Assembly: GCF_009766095.1 (NCBI RefSeq)
Contig: NZ_LMUD01000009.1
Coordinates: forward strand, 298,057 to 362,056
Origin: Granulicella sp. S190
GTDB lineage: Bacteria; Acidobacteriota; Terriglobia; Terriglobales; Acidobacteriaceae
Direction of reading: 5' to 3'
Length of the DNA: 64,000 nucleotides
The first letter of the stretch is position 1; every line of letters starts with the position of its first letter. Positions 1 through 8,242 of the stretch are shown here, piece after piece. The translations under genes and the position numbers were made by a program. A model generated the notes under the pieces. That model had not been told where the DNA came from. It made no database searches and saw nothing but the letters and a program-made list of their open reading frames with translations.

Positions 1-515
1 ATGAGGAAATTTGATATTGCTTCGAGCCAAGCGGGAGCCCCAGAGTCACCGCGAGGAATATGAATCATGGGTGGTAGAGCTGACATCACCGCGGGGAGCG
101 GGCTGCCTTCAAAATTGAAAAAGCCTCCGATGATTTGAGTGATGGGATCGCCGCTGCCGTAGCGGAGTACAAGCTCGTCGCGATTGAAATGTTCCGCAGC
201 GACAGTTTCAATCTTTTCAAAAGGTGAGTGTAGGCCATCCGTGATAACGTGGCCCCTTCCCAACGGCAACAACACCAAATCTCCTTTAGAGACTTTTGTC
301 GGCTCTCCACCGGCTGGTGTCACCCATGCCTCTCCCGTCTTGACGAAGTGAAAGTGGGCTGCTCCTGGTTGGAATTGGAGGCCCCACGGCTTACCGAGGA
401 ATGCGGTATACACGAGTTCGCCGCGAAGGCGAATTAATGTAAGCACCTCTGAAAGCACGTCGTTTCGTGCTGTCGACATCCCAAAGTCTTGCGCTGTTCG
501 AGAGGAATCAGTCAT
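1..515 (-). CDS. AraC-type regulator with N-terminal cupin (partial, C-terminus beyond window)
   Basis: An open frame runs on the minus strand from an ATG at 513-515 to the window edge without a stop, giving about 171 residues starting MTDSSRTAQDFGMSTARND. The sequence has the cupin pattern of AraC regulators of the AraC_binding/cupin_6 type: a hydrophobic strand, AAHFHFVKTGEAWV with paired histidines, and a later strand GDLVLLPLGRGHV ending in the second half-barrel. Proteins of this family sense a small ligand in the cupin and bind DNA through a C-terminal helix-turn-helix, which would lie outside the window. The family call is good; the ligand is unknown. Confidence 0.75.
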   Translation of the reverse strand, partial: MTDSSRTAQDFGMSTARNDVLSEVLTLIRLRGELVYTAFLGKPWGLQFQPGAAHFHFVKTGEAWVTPAGGEPTKVSKGDLVLLPLGRGHVITDGLHSPFEKIETVAAEHFNRDELVLRYGSGDPITQIIGGFFNFEGSPLPAVMSALPPMIHIPRGDSGAPAWLEAISNFL

Positions 516-805
516 GTATTAGAAATTGAGATTCTGCCCTAGTGTAGTCGGCTTAAATAATTTCCAGTGCCAGGCACAACAGAATTCTTTTCGTGTGGAT
601 TAGTACCGACGAGTCGGCTTGTGTCGATCAATCTCATAGCTTCTCAGTTGCGTACTGGCCGTTGCTCCTTGTCGATGAGCGCATTGGCTATTGTTGAGAG
701 TTGTGATGCTTGAGGACTGGTTCCTTTAGCTATGGGGCATAGGGCATGAGCAAATTTCGCTGTAGCGGTCTTCGCCTCTCTATGATCTAGAATCAAGCCG
801 TTGGC
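516..805. other. Intergenic region, divergent promoters
   Basis: This 290-base stretch separates the divergent AraC-type gene and the receiver/HATPase gene and should hold both promoters. I see no gene, strong hairpin or clear operator in it. Confidence 0.4.
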
Positions 806-1651
806 TTGAGAGGCGCCGTGAGCAAAGTTCTCATCATCGACAGTCAAACGTCTGTCAGCCAGGAGATTGGTGAACTCCTGACCGCTGCCGACCTGCAGCT
901 CGAGTACGCCGCCGGGCATATCGACGCCCTTCACCGACTTCGCTCCCGCGCCTTCAGTGTCATCGTCACCAGCGCCGATAGCTCCATCGAAGAGGCCCTT
1001 GCACTGCTTCAGGAGATGCGCATGATTCGGCCTAATCTCAAGTGCATCGTTCTCGCTCCTCAGAGCACACCGAACGAGATTATCGCCGCACTTCGCGCGC
1101 GCGTCTTCGGATGCTTTACTCCTCCGTTCGACGTGGACGAGATTGCGTGCGTCGCGCGCAATGCAGCTACCGGCGACCAGTCGAACGAGGACATTGAAGT
1201 CCTTTCGGCACGCCCCGGATGGATCGCTGTCCGAGTCAACTGCCGTCTCGCGACTGCTGATCGCCTCATGTCCTTTGCCAGGCAGTTTGCCGCGCAGCTG
1301 CCCGAGACCGCACGCCAGGAGATTATGCTGGCGCTTCGCGAGATCCTCATCAACGCGATGGAGCACGGCGCCGCATTCAATCCCGATCAGGTGGTAGAGG
1401 TGAACGCGATACGCACCGCCCGCACCATGACCTTTCGGGTACGCGATCCCGGCGCGGGGTTTCGCAAGGAAGCCATTACGCATGCAGTCCATTCCAACTC
1501 CCTCGACGATCCGACGGCTCACATTGTGCAGCGTAACCAGGAAGGCATGCGCGCTGGAGGGTATGGCCTTTTGCTCGCCGCCGGGACCGTCGACGAACTG
1601 ATCTACAACGAACTGGGAAACGAAGTGATCCTCATCAAGTATCTGGACTAG
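806..1651 (+). CDS. Receiver-like domain fused to an anti-sigma-type HATPase
   Basis: 281 residues. Residues about 6-115 have the receiver fold pattern (VLIIDSQ, then alternating strands and helices), but the phospho-acceptor position holds Thr55 (SVIVTSAD) and the usual Lys-Pro near the end is Pro-Pro (CFTPPF), so ordinary phosphorylation looks lost. Residues about 150-281 are a HATPase_c_2 domain of the RsbW/SpoIIAB kind: N-box LREILINAMEHGAAF, G1-box VRDPGAGF and a glycine-rich EGMRAGGYGLLLA. Such ATPases phosphorylate anti-anti-sigma proteins or bind sigma factors. No sigma factor or STAS gene lies next door. The gene stands alone. Its partner is unknown. Confidence 0.8.
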   Translation: MRGAVSKVLIIDSQTSVSQEIGELLTAADLQLEYAAGHIDALHRLRSRAFSVIVTSADSSIEEALALLQEMRMIRPNLKCIVLAPQSTPNEIIAALRARVFGCFTPPFDVDEIACVARNAATGDQSNEDIEVLSARPGWIAVRVNCRLATADRLMSFARQFAAQLPETARQEIMLALREILINAMEHGAAFNPDQVVEVNAIRTARTMTFRVRDPGAGFRKEAITHAVHSNSLDDPTAHIVQRNQEGMRAGGYGLLLAAGTVDELIYNELGNEVILIKYLD

Positions 1652-1654
1652 CCG

Positions 1655-1693
1655 CTAGCGGGCGAGGTGGGTGGGAGTGGTGCCCATAAGCTT
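1655..1693 (-). pseudogene. 3'-terminal remnant of an AraC-family gene
   Basis: On the minus strand this stretch reads KLMGTTPTHLAR followed by a stop at 1655-1657. This is the characteristic end of an AraC C-terminal HTH domain and nearly matches KLMGTTPTQYLAS, which ends the intact AraC gene at 2557. No homologous coding sequence continues upstream of it. Positions 1669-1693 are identical to 2574-2598 (25 bp). It is therefore a leftover or copied gene tail. Confidence 0.6.
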
Positions 1694-1724
1694 GTTTCGA
1701 GGCTTGACAGTCCGGCACGGAGAG

Positions 1725-1862
1725 AGATTCCCGCCATATTCTTCGAAATGACAGCAAAAAGCGAGGGCGACTGTACGCCGACTGTGGCGTTGCATCTGAT
1801 GGTTTATAGACTGAGAATGCAGATTCCCTTCGGGAACGACAAACAAAAGGCGAGGGCTGCGG
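1725..1862 (+). repeat. Intergenic repeat family A, two adjacent copies
   Basis: Two degenerate copies lie side by side (about 1725-1778 and 1790-1862). The core is CAGATTCCCTTCGGGAA(T/C)GACA followed by an A-rich run and GCGA-rich sequence. Related copies are at 14881, 15909, 16110 and 16155. The function is unknown; they lie only between genes. Confidence 0.6.
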
Positions 1863-1895
1863 CGACTGCGGGGTGTTCTGTGACGGAGGCGACCT

Positions 1896-2534
1896 ATGCA
1901 AGGTGAGATCAAGACCGATCGGCGCAGCTTTCTTGCTACCGCGGTAACAACGGCTAGTTCGGCTCTGACGATGGGACTGTGCGCCACGGACGCCCGGGGT
2001 CAAGAGACCGCAGCGCAGCCGCACTCCGCAGCCGTGTCTCCTCTCTCTTTCGAGAGCCTCTATGACACGTCCATTCTTGCTACGACGTTGAAGGGCGAGG
2101 CGGCTGATCGGCTGGCACTGCGTAGACTGGTGGATGCGTGGTCGCACTGTGCCGACAGGAGACTAGCGGAACAGCAGTCGAACCTGTTTGTCCCGGACGG
2201 GTCGATCCTGAACTACGAGGGGGATCCCAACACCCACAAGCCACACTCGACGATAACGGGCAGAGCTGCAATCCGCAGTGCCCTGGCAGTCCTCAATACG
2301 TTCACGGTCACCCTGCACCTGAATGGGCAGAGTGAGGTCGCACTCCAAGGCGATCGCGCGATCGGTGAGACGTATTGCCTGGTTCATCAATTCCAGGAGC
2401 AGAGCGGGCAACGCAAGTGCCAGACCCTCGGGATCCGGTACTACGATCAGTTCCTTCGTCAGGAAAACCGTTGGTACTTCGTGGAGAGAAAGCTGGTCAT
2501 CGACTGGTCCGATACTCGCCCCTCCGTTCCGTAA
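1896..2534 (+). CDS. Exported NTF2/SnoaL-fold protein with twin-arginine leader
   Basis: 212 residues. The N-terminus carries DRRSFLATAVTTASSALTM, a twin-arginine style signal followed by an alanine-rich cleavage region. The rest (about 70-205) matches the SnoaL-like/NTF2 pattern: a starting helix (ALRRLVDAWSHCADRR), then LFVPDGSILNYEG, a long curved sheet and a final WYFVERKLVIDW strand. Proteins of this fold act as small isomerases, dehydratases or ligand binders, so the reaction cannot be named. GGAGG sits about 8 bases before the ATG. The gene lies between two identical 25-bp AraC-tail repeats, suggesting it was inserted or rearranged there. Confidence 0.75.
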   Translation: MQGEIKTDRRSFLATAVTTASSALTMGLCATDARGQETAAQPHSAAVSPLSFESLYDTSILATTLKGEAADRLALRRLVDAWSHCADRRLAEQQSNLFVPDGSILNYEGDPNTHKPHSTITGRAAIRSALAVLNTFTVTLHLNGQSEVALQGDRAIGETYCLVHQFQEQSGQRKCQTLGIRYYDQFLRQENRWYFVERKLVIDWSDTRPSVP

Positions 2535-2556
2535 GGGCGATTCGCCTGTAGACCCG

Positions 2557-3336
2557 CTAGCTTGCTAGATATTGGGTGGGAGTGGTGCCCATAAGCTTTT
2601 TGAACATTGCGATGAATGCGCTTGGGCTGTTGTAGCCGATCTCCAAGGCCACATTCGTCACCTTGTCGCCTTCGGCTAGTAACTGGATGGCGCGTACCAG
2701 AGTAGCTTGCTGACGCCATCGACCAAAGGTCACACCGGCCTCTTCGAGGAACAGGCGTTCAATGGTTCGCTTGCTGGCACCGGATTCTCTGCAGAGATCC
2801 TTGAGCGGTCTTCTCTCGCTCGGATCTGCGAGAGAGAGCTTTGCGACCCGGATGGCTCGCGCATCGGAGGGCATCGGCATCTGTAACGGGACAAGATGAG
2901 ATCGTTCGAGCTGATCTTTGATGACTCCGATGAGACGTGCATGGGTTGGAGTCTTTCGATAGAGGTGGCCGATGTTGCATGTTTCGAGCAGTAACTCCTT
3001 GAGCAGCGGGGAGACGTTGGTGAGGCAGCACCTGCGCCCAAGCTGTTTTATCAGCCTGGGCTTGAGATAGAGCGTCTTCATGACTAATGGGCCCCAGATC
3101 TCAATGGAGTGAGCTGTTCCTGCGGGAATCCAGACGGCTCGATGTTGAGGAACGATCCACAATCCTTCTGCGGTGGTTACGGCCATGACACCGGAGATGC
3201 CGTAGAGGATCTGGTCCACTTCGTGGAAGTGCTGCGGAATAGTATGGCCGCTTCCGTAGGCGTAGGACAGCGAAGAGATATCTGCGTCTGCAGCGCGGCG
3301 TGGGTCAAAGATGGCGATCTGACGCTTTTTCGACAT
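2557..3336 (-). CDS. AraC-family transcriptional regulator with cupin domain
   Basis: 259 residues. Residues about 20-95 form a cupin: IPQHFHEVDQILYGISGVM gives the metal-type histidines and WIPAGTAHSIEIWG the second motif. Residues about 155-259 are the double helix-turn-helix of AraC proteins (LKDLCRESGASKRTIERLF, then VTNVALEIGYNSPSAFIAMF and KLMGTTPTQYL). The layout resembles NimR/YdeO-like regulators that control a neighbouring transporter or enzyme. The divergent VOC gene at 3429, about 90 bases away, is the natural target candidate. The last 25 bp of shared sequence are duplicated at 1669-1693. Confidence 0.9.
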   Translation of the reverse strand: MSKKRQIAIFDPRRAADADISSLSYAYGSGHTIPQHFHEVDQILYGISGVMAVTTAEGLWIVPQHRAVWIPAGTAHSIEIWGPLVMKTLYLKPRLIKQLGRRCCLTNVSPLLKELLLETCNIGHLYRKTPTHARLIGVIKDQLERSHLVPLQMPMPSDARAIRVAKLSLADPSERRPLKDLCRESGASKRTIERLFLEEAGVTFGRWRQQATLVRAIQLLAEGDKVTNVALEIGYNSPSAFIAMFKKLMGTTPTQYLAS

Positions 3337-3428
3337 TTGTTGTCAGAGTATCGCAGACGTTTCGGTCGTGAGGTCCTTATGATCAGCTAGTCTGACGACA
3401 ATACGAACTGAGAAACGAGGGAGAATCC

Positions 3429-3806
3429 ATGATCTCTGAAGGCGAAGTGATGGGCTTTATACCAACGGTGGACGCGGGAAGGGCACGCACCTTTTATGAG
3501 GGCGTACTGGGTTTGCAGTTTGTGAGCGACGATGCCTTCGCGCTGGTAGTCCGATCGAAGGAGACTTTTATTCGAATTGCCAAGTTGAAGGAGTTCACCC
3601 CTGCTCGTTATACGATTCTGGGTTGGCGTGTGAAGGAGATTGAGAGCGAGGTGCAGGCGTTGACTGGTAGGGGGGTCACTTTCATGCGGTACCCTCCGCT
3701 GGTTCAGAGCGAGCTTGGGGTGTGGACCGCGCCGGGCGGAAGCAAGATCGCGTGGTTTCTCGATCCGGATGGAAATGCTCTCTCGCTCTCTGAACACCCG
3801 GAGTGA
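3429..3806 (+). CDS. VOC-fold (glyoxalase/bleomycin resistance-like) protein
   Basis: 125 residues, one full VOC module pair. MGFIPTVDAGRARTFYEGVLGL gives the first beta-alpha-beta unit with the family's FYEGVLGL motif, and WTAPGGSKIAWFLDPDGNALSL is the typical final unit with the conserved DPDGN. Family members are metal-dependent lyases, dioxygenases, or drug-binding resistance proteins. The usual metal ligands are only partly visible here, so the substrate is unclear. It is divergent from an AraC regulator, which may control it. The upstream sequence AACGAGGGAG supplies a ribosome binding site. Confidence 0.85.
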   Translation: MISEGEVMGFIPTVDAGRARTFYEGVLGLQFVSDDAFALVVRSKETFIRIAKLKEFTPARYTILGWRVKEIESEVQALTGRGVTFMRYPPLVQSELGVWTAPGGSKIAWFLDPDGNALSLSEHPE

Positions 3807-3944
3807 GATTTGGCGTGCATGGAAGCGGCGAGGACGCGGAAGATTTTTATTGGGCGCGGTAAGGGGACAGGCTACAATCCTGCAGCGCCTGAATGCCATC
3901 CCGGCGGTTGGGATTGACGCAGAAGAGCGGCGCGGGGAGAGTCG

Positions 3945-4688
3945 ATGAGTGATGCGGTGGTGGTGGATGGGCAGCCGGGGTTGAGCCAGGTAGAGCGGGT
4001 GGTGGACACGTTCCTGGCTCCTTCGAAGACGTTTACGGATATTCTGCGGAGCACGAGCTGGTGGCTGCCCTTTCTGCTGGCTGTGGTGGTGTCGATCGGG
4101 GTGACGTTCACGATCGACAGGCAGGTTGGGTTCGGGCGGGTGGTGGAGAATGTGATTCTGGATAGCCCGAAGCAGGAGGAGCAGATGCAGAGCCTGCCGG
4201 CGGATCAGCGGGCGGCGAGGATGAAGGGTATGTCTGCCGGGTACAAGTACGTCTCGTATGCGACGCCGGTGATTATCCTGCTGATCTCGGCGGTGGGGGC
4301 GCTGGTGAACTGGGCGAGCTTCAACTTTGGCCTGGGGGCGAAGACCACGTTTGCTCAGATGTTCGCCGTGTGGATGTATGCGTCGCTGCCTCGGCTGTTG
4401 AGTGGGCTGTTGACGATTGTGACGGTTGTGTTTGGCGGAAATGCTGAGAGCTTCAATCTTAAGAACGCGGTGGGGACCAATCCTGCTTACTTTATGCCGG
4501 ACGCTGCGCCGTGGCTGAAGAGTGCGTTGAGCTTTATAGATGTGATCGGGATTTGGAATCTGATTCTGCTGGTGATTGGGACCTCGATCGTGGCGAAGGT
4601 GAGCCGCGGGAAGGCAGCGGCCGTGGTGGTGGGGTGGTGGGTGCTGGTGTTAGTTCTGAGCGTCGCTTCGGCTGCGATCAGCAGCTAG
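3945..4688 (+). CDS. Yip1-family integral membrane protein
   Basis: 247 residues. A short soluble start (LSQVERVVDTFLAPSKTFTDI) matches the beginning of bacterial Yip1-domain proteins and is followed by about five hydrophobic segments near residues 37-55, 108-128, 145-170, 190-215 and 222-244. Yip1 domains in eukaryotes act in vesicle traffic; bacterial members are of unknown role. The start ATG follows GGGGAGAG. The preceding VOC gene ends 138 bases upstream, so an operon is uncertain. Confidence 0.8.
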   Translation: MSDAVVVDGQPGLSQVERVVDTFLAPSKTFTDILRSTSWWLPFLLAVVVSIGVTFTIDRQVGFGRVVENVILDSPKQEEQMQSLPADQRAARMKGMSAGYKYVSYATPVIILLISAVGALVNWASFNFGLGAKTTFAQMFAVWMYASLPRLLSGLLTIVTVVFGGNAESFNLKNAVGTNPAYFMPDAAPWLKSALSFIDVIGIWNLILLVIGTSIVAKVSRGKAAAVVVGWWVLVLVLSVASAAISS

Positions 4689-4699
4689 GTGCCTAGGTT

Positions 4700-4785
4700 T
4701 GTCGGTAAGTACGCCCTGCGCGGGCAGCGCCCACTTCGTGGGGTGTATACCGGCTTCGCCAATGGCCTCCCTTTGGTCGGCGGAA
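4700..4785. repeat. Intergenic repeat family C, divergent copy
   Basis: Sequence between two convergent genes that shares blocks with copies at 10619, 11658 and 50868: a GC-rich opening with CACTTCGTG, then GGCTTCGCCAATGGCCTCCC and TTGGTCGG at the end. It overlaps no convincing gene. Confidence 0.55.
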
Positions 4786-4802
4786 GATTTACTTCATTAC
4801 TG

Positions 4803-6332
4803 TCAGGGCTGCGTGTGCGGCTCCAGAGACGAGAAGGTGGAGGCGGGCAGGTTGGCGCCGTTGTAGAGGTTGGCCTGGGGGAAGTTGGGCCACGCATAAC
4901 GGACGTACTGCGGGTTGGGGACGGAGGGGCTGGCGGCGGTGACGGTGTCGCCGCCCGGCTCGTGATCGATGCTGGCGTTGGCGCGGAGGAAGACGCGGTC
5001 GGGGCCGGCGACTTCGAAGCCTTCGAGTGCTCCATTTTTTGCGTGGAGGCTGGAGGCGTTGTCGAACCAGAGATGCATGGCGCCCTTGTCGGGGTAGGCG
5101 AGACGGAAGAGCGGGCCTGAGTCGACGATGTCTTCGTTGTAGGCGATGCGGCGGGCGAGGAGGGAGAGGCGCTCGCCTACTGCCTGCTTGTTGGCGGGGT
5201 GGACGTTGTGCTCGTTGCCGACGTCGATGGTGACAGCCATGCCGGTGTTGACGAGGGCGAGGGTCTTGCGCTGGGCGTCGCGGAGCTCGCCCCAGTTTTC
5301 CTTTGGTGTGCTGGCGAAGGCGGAGATCTGGGCGTAGAGGAAGGGGAAGCTGCCCTGCGCCCAGTGGTGGCGCCAGTCCTCGATGAGGGCGGGGAAGAGC
5401 TTGTCGTAGAGGCCGACGGTGTTGAGAGCGGAGTTGGTTTCGCCCTGATACCAGATGACGCCTTTGATGGGGAGTGGAGTGAAGGGGGCGATCATGGCGT
5501 TGTAGATGGCGGCGGGGCGCCAGGAGTCAGGGTTGGGATGCCAGTCGCGATTGGGAGTGAGGGGCTTGCCTTCGGCACGGAGCTGCTTATCGATGGCATC
5601 GAGGCGGATCTCGGTGGCTTCGCGATCCGATTTTTCTGCCTGGGCTCTGAAGACGGGCATGAGAGAGGCGTTGGTGCCGAGGGCGTCCATGCTGGTCCAG
5701 GCTTCGGCGGGCGTGCCTCCCCAGGTGGAGTCGATGAGGCCGATGGGGACGTGCTGGTGCTTGTCGGCGAGGGCTTTCTGGAGGTCGCGAGCGAAAAAGT
5801 AGGCTACGGCAGAGAAGCCTTTTGCGGAGGCGGGGGTGCAGGCAGACCAGCCGGTGGTGGAGCGGACGTCTTCGCGAGGATAGGCGGCGGAGTCCTTTTC
5901 AATCAGCAGGAGGCGGATGTCGGGGTAGTTGGCGGCGGCGATCTCTTTGTCTGCGTTTTCGATCGGGGTGTCGGGGCCAAAGCCCGAGAGAGTGATCTCC
6001 ATGTTGGACTGGCCGGAGGCGAACCAGAGATCGCCGAGGAGGATGTCGTCGTAGGTGATGGTGTTGGTGGAGTGGACGGTGAGGGTGTAGGGGCCGCCAG
6101 CGGGCTGGGCGGGAAGATAGATGCTCCAGCGGCCGGCGGCGTCGGCGGTGGCGGTGTTGGTGAGGTCGTGGAAGGTCGCGGTGATGGACTCGCCGGGGGT
6201 GGCGCTGCCCCAGAGGTGGATGGGCATGTCGCGCTGGAGGACCATGTGACTGGAAAAGAGTTTTGGGAGGGAGACTTCGGCTTGAGCGGTGAGGGTGGCG
6301 GCGAGAAGGCAGAGGGTGAGGCGAAGCTTCAT
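4803..6332 (-). CDS. Sialate O-acetylesterase (SASA/SGNH esterase), secreted
   Basis: 509 residues with a clear Sec signal peptide (MKLRLTLCLLAATLTAQA). After a beta-rich N-terminal domain comes WFASGQSNMEITL, in which Ser109 is the SGNH nucleophile, and VIWYQGETNSA, the conserved block of sialate 9-O-acetylesterases. DVGNEHNVHPANKQAVGERL supplies the late Asp-His pair. The enzyme removes acetyl groups from sugars, such as sialic acids or plant-wall polysaccharide. No sialic acid catabolic genes lie nearby, so hemicellulose deacetylation is just as likely. It is a single gene. Confidence 0.9.
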   Translation of the reverse strand: MKLRLTLCLLAATLTAQAEVSLPKLFSSHMVLQRDMPIHLWGSATPGESITATFHDLTNTATADAAGRWSIYLPAQPAGGPYTLTVHSTNTITYDDILLGDLWFASGQSNMEITLSGFGPDTPIENADKEIAAANYPDIRLLLIEKDSAAYPREDVRSTTGWSACTPASAKGFSAVAYFFARDLQKALADKHQHVPIGLIDSTWGGTPAEAWTSMDALGTNASLMPVFRAQAEKSDREATEIRLDAIDKQLRAEGKPLTPNRDWHPNPDSWRPAAIYNAMIAPFTPLPIKGVIWYQGETNSALNTVGLYDKLFPALIEDWRHHWAQGSFPFLYAQISAFASTPKENWGELRDAQRKTLALVNTGMAVTIDVGNEHNVHPANKQAVGERLSLLARRIAYNEDIVDSGPLFRLAYPDKGAMHLWFDNASSLHAKNGALEGFEVAGPDRVFLRANASIDHEPGGDTVTAASPSVPNPQYVRYAWPNFPQANLYNGANLPASTFSSLEPHTQP

Positions 6333-6469
6333 GCAGGGGTCTCCGACTACTTTTATAACTTGGATGGACGTCGGGTAGTTGACGAGTCTGGGGGCGGGAA
6401 GGTTTCGCTTATCTCATTGAAAGCGAGTGGCTGAGAATGCTTTTGGGTGTGGCTTTGGATGCGAAATGC

Positions 6470-6545
6470 GGGGGCCTCTCCACTGCGCGCTTCACGATGA
6501 GGCTGTGAAGCGCTTCGGTCGAGATGACGAATTTCTCGTGGAGGA
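6470..6545. repeat. Intergenic repeat family B, hairpin copy 1
   Basis: The copy contains a perfect 9-bp stem, GCGCTTCAC (6488-6496) with GTGAAGCGC (6506-6514) around the loop GATGAGGCT, followed by TTCGGTCGAGATGACG. A second copy at 16015-16079 keeps the loop and flanks, but its stem has a T-A to C-G compensatory change. It lies downstream of fabF and may also terminate transcription. Confidence 0.65.
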
Positions 6546-6601
6546 ATAAAGCGAAGAGGCCCGGTTTTCGCCAGGCCTCAAGGGTTTGGATGGATGCGGA
6601 T

Positions 6602-7852
6602 CTATTCGGTCCAGCGCTTGAAGACGAGGGAGCCGTTGGTGCCGCCGAAGCCGAAGGAGTTTGAGAGAGCGTAGTCGATCTTCGCGGGCTGGGGCTTGTT
6701 TGGAACGTAGTTGAGGCGGCACTGGGGATCGAGCTCGACGATGTTCATGGTGGGAGGCGCGATCTGGTGCTGCATGGCAAGGATGGTGATGCCGGCCTCG
6801 AGGCCGCCTGCGCCGCCGAGGAGATGGCCGGTCATGGATTTGGTGGAGCTGACCAGGAGCTTGTGGTTGGTGGCGCGCTCGCCGAAGAGGTTCTCGATGG
6901 CCTTGGATTCGAGAGCGTCGCCAAGCGGGGTTGAGGTCGCGTGGGCGTTGACGTAGTCGATCTGGTCGGGCGAGAGGCCTGCGACTTTGAGGGCGTGCTT
7001 CATGGAGCGGTAGCAGCCTTCACCTTCGGGAGCCATGCCGGTCATGTGGAAGGCGTCGGCGGAGAGCCCGTAGCCGAGGACTTCGGCGAGGATGTTGGCA
7101 CCGCGAGCCTTGGCGAACTCGAGCTCTTCGAGGATGAGGATGCCTGCGCCTTCGCCTACGACGAAGCCGTCGCGATCCTTGTCGAAGGGGCGGCTGGCGT
7201 GCTGGGGATCGTCATTGCGGGTAGAGAGGGCTCGCATGGCTGCGAATCCGGCTACGCCCAACGGGGTGATGGAGGCTTCTGTGCCGCCGGCGATCATGGC
7301 ATCGGCATCTCCGCGCTGGATGATGCGGAAGGCGTCGCCGATGGAGTGTGCCGAGGTGGTACAGGCGGTTGCGGTGGCTTCGTTGGGTCCGCGTGCCCCG
7401 TACTTGATGGAGACGTGGCCGGCAGCGAGATTAATGATGGAGCCGGGGATGAAGAAGGGAGAAACCTTGCGTGGGCCGCCGCTGAGCAGATTCTGGTGCT
7501 CGCGCTCGATGACGTCGAACCCGCCGATGCCGGAGCCGATGTGGACGCCGACCATATCGTGGTTTTCTTCGGTGACTTTGAGACCGGAGTGGGCCATCGC
7601 TTCGGCTGCAGCGGCCAGAGCGAAGTGGATGAAGCGGCCCATTTTTCGGGATTCTTTCTTTTCGACAAAGAGGAGAGGATCGAAGTCCTTAACCTCCGCA
7701 GCGAAGCGGACTGGATGACCGGTAAGATCGAATGCTTTGATCTCGGCCATACCGCTACGCCCGGCCATGAGACCTTCCCAAACCTCAGGGGCGGTTTTGC
7801 CGACCCCGCAGACAAGGCCGAGGCCGGTGACAACTACGCGACGATGCTCCAT
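6602..7852 (-). CDS. fabF: 3-oxoacyl-[acyl-carrier-protein] synthase II
   Basis: 416 residues, full length for FabF. The enzyme condenses malonyl-ACP with acyl-ACP in fatty acid elongation. The thiolase-fold catalytic triad is visible: Cys164 in ATACTTSAHS, His304 in NAHATSTPLGD and His343 in STKSMTGHLLGGAGG, with Lys338. It ends in the glycine-rich NSFGFGGTNGSLVF. It sits three bases after the acyl carrier protein gene and is surely cotranscribed with it. Other fab genes are absent here. Confidence 0.97.
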   Translation of the reverse strand: MEHRRVVVTGLGLVCGVGKTAPEVWEGLMAGRSGMAEIKAFDLTGHPVRFAAEVKDFDPLLFVEKKESRKMGRFIHFALAAAAEAMAHSGLKVTEENHDMVGVHIGSGIGGFDVIEREHQNLLSGGPRKVSPFFIPGSIINLAAGHVSIKYGARGPNEATATACTTSAHSIGDAFRIIQRGDADAMIAGGTEASITPLGVAGFAAMRALSTRNDDPQHASRPFDKDRDGFVVGEGAGILILEELEFAKARGANILAEVLGYGLSADAFHMTGMAPEGEGCYRSMKHALKVAGLSPDQIDYVNAHATSTPLGDALESKAIENLFGERATNHKLLVSSTKSMTGHLLGGAGGLEAGITILAMQHQIAPPTMNIVELDPQCRLNYVPNKPQPAKIDYALSNSFGFGGTNGSLVFKRWTE

Positions 7853-7855
7853 TGT

Positions 7856-8098
7856 TTACTTGGCCTTCTGGTTCTTTTCGATATAGTCGACGGCGTCTTT
7901 GACGGTCTTGATCTTCTCGGCATCCTCATCGGGGATCTGGATGTCGAATGCTTCTTCGAACTGCATGACGAGCTCGACGACGTCGAGGGAGTCTGCGCCG
8001 AGATCTTCCTGGAAGCTTGCGCCCGGTGTGACTTCTGCTTCATCCACCTGAAGCTGCTCGACAATAATCTGCTTTACCTTCTCGTCTACTACTGCCAT
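7856..8098 (-). CDS. acpP: Acyl carrier protein
   Basis: 80 residues from the ATG at 8096-8098, which has AGGAG seven bases before it; the longer in-frame reading to 8173 lacks such a site. [20 protein letters not shown] carries Ser37, the attachment site for 4'-phosphopantetheine, in the standard helix II context. The protein is acidic and four-helical. It carries acyl intermediates for fatty acid synthesis and is the partner of the FabF encoded three bases downstream. Confidence 0.97.
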   Translation of the reverse strand: MAVVDEKVKQIIVEQLQVDEAEVTPGASFQEDLGADSLDVVELVMQFEEAFDIQIPDEDAEKIKTVKDAVDYIEKNQKAK

Positions 8099-8242
8099 TT
8101 CGTTCTCCTGTTTACGTCTGGAATCTGAAGCCTGAATGTTTTGTCGCTGTGAGGTCGACACGGCCAATCTCAAGCATACTGAGCGCCTCAGTGAGTGTAA
8201 AGCAAAGGGGCGAGTCGGTGGCGGCCCGGAGCGGGGAGATTT

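Noticed and set aside
5199..6434. Long plus-strand frame opposite the sialate esterase gene
   Set aside because: Its product is Gly/Val/Glu-rich low complexity; the minus-strand gene has the SGNH motifs.
6941..8128. Long plus-strand frame opposite fabF and acpP
   Set aside because: fabF and acpP are certain; the opposite frame shows only bias-driven composition.
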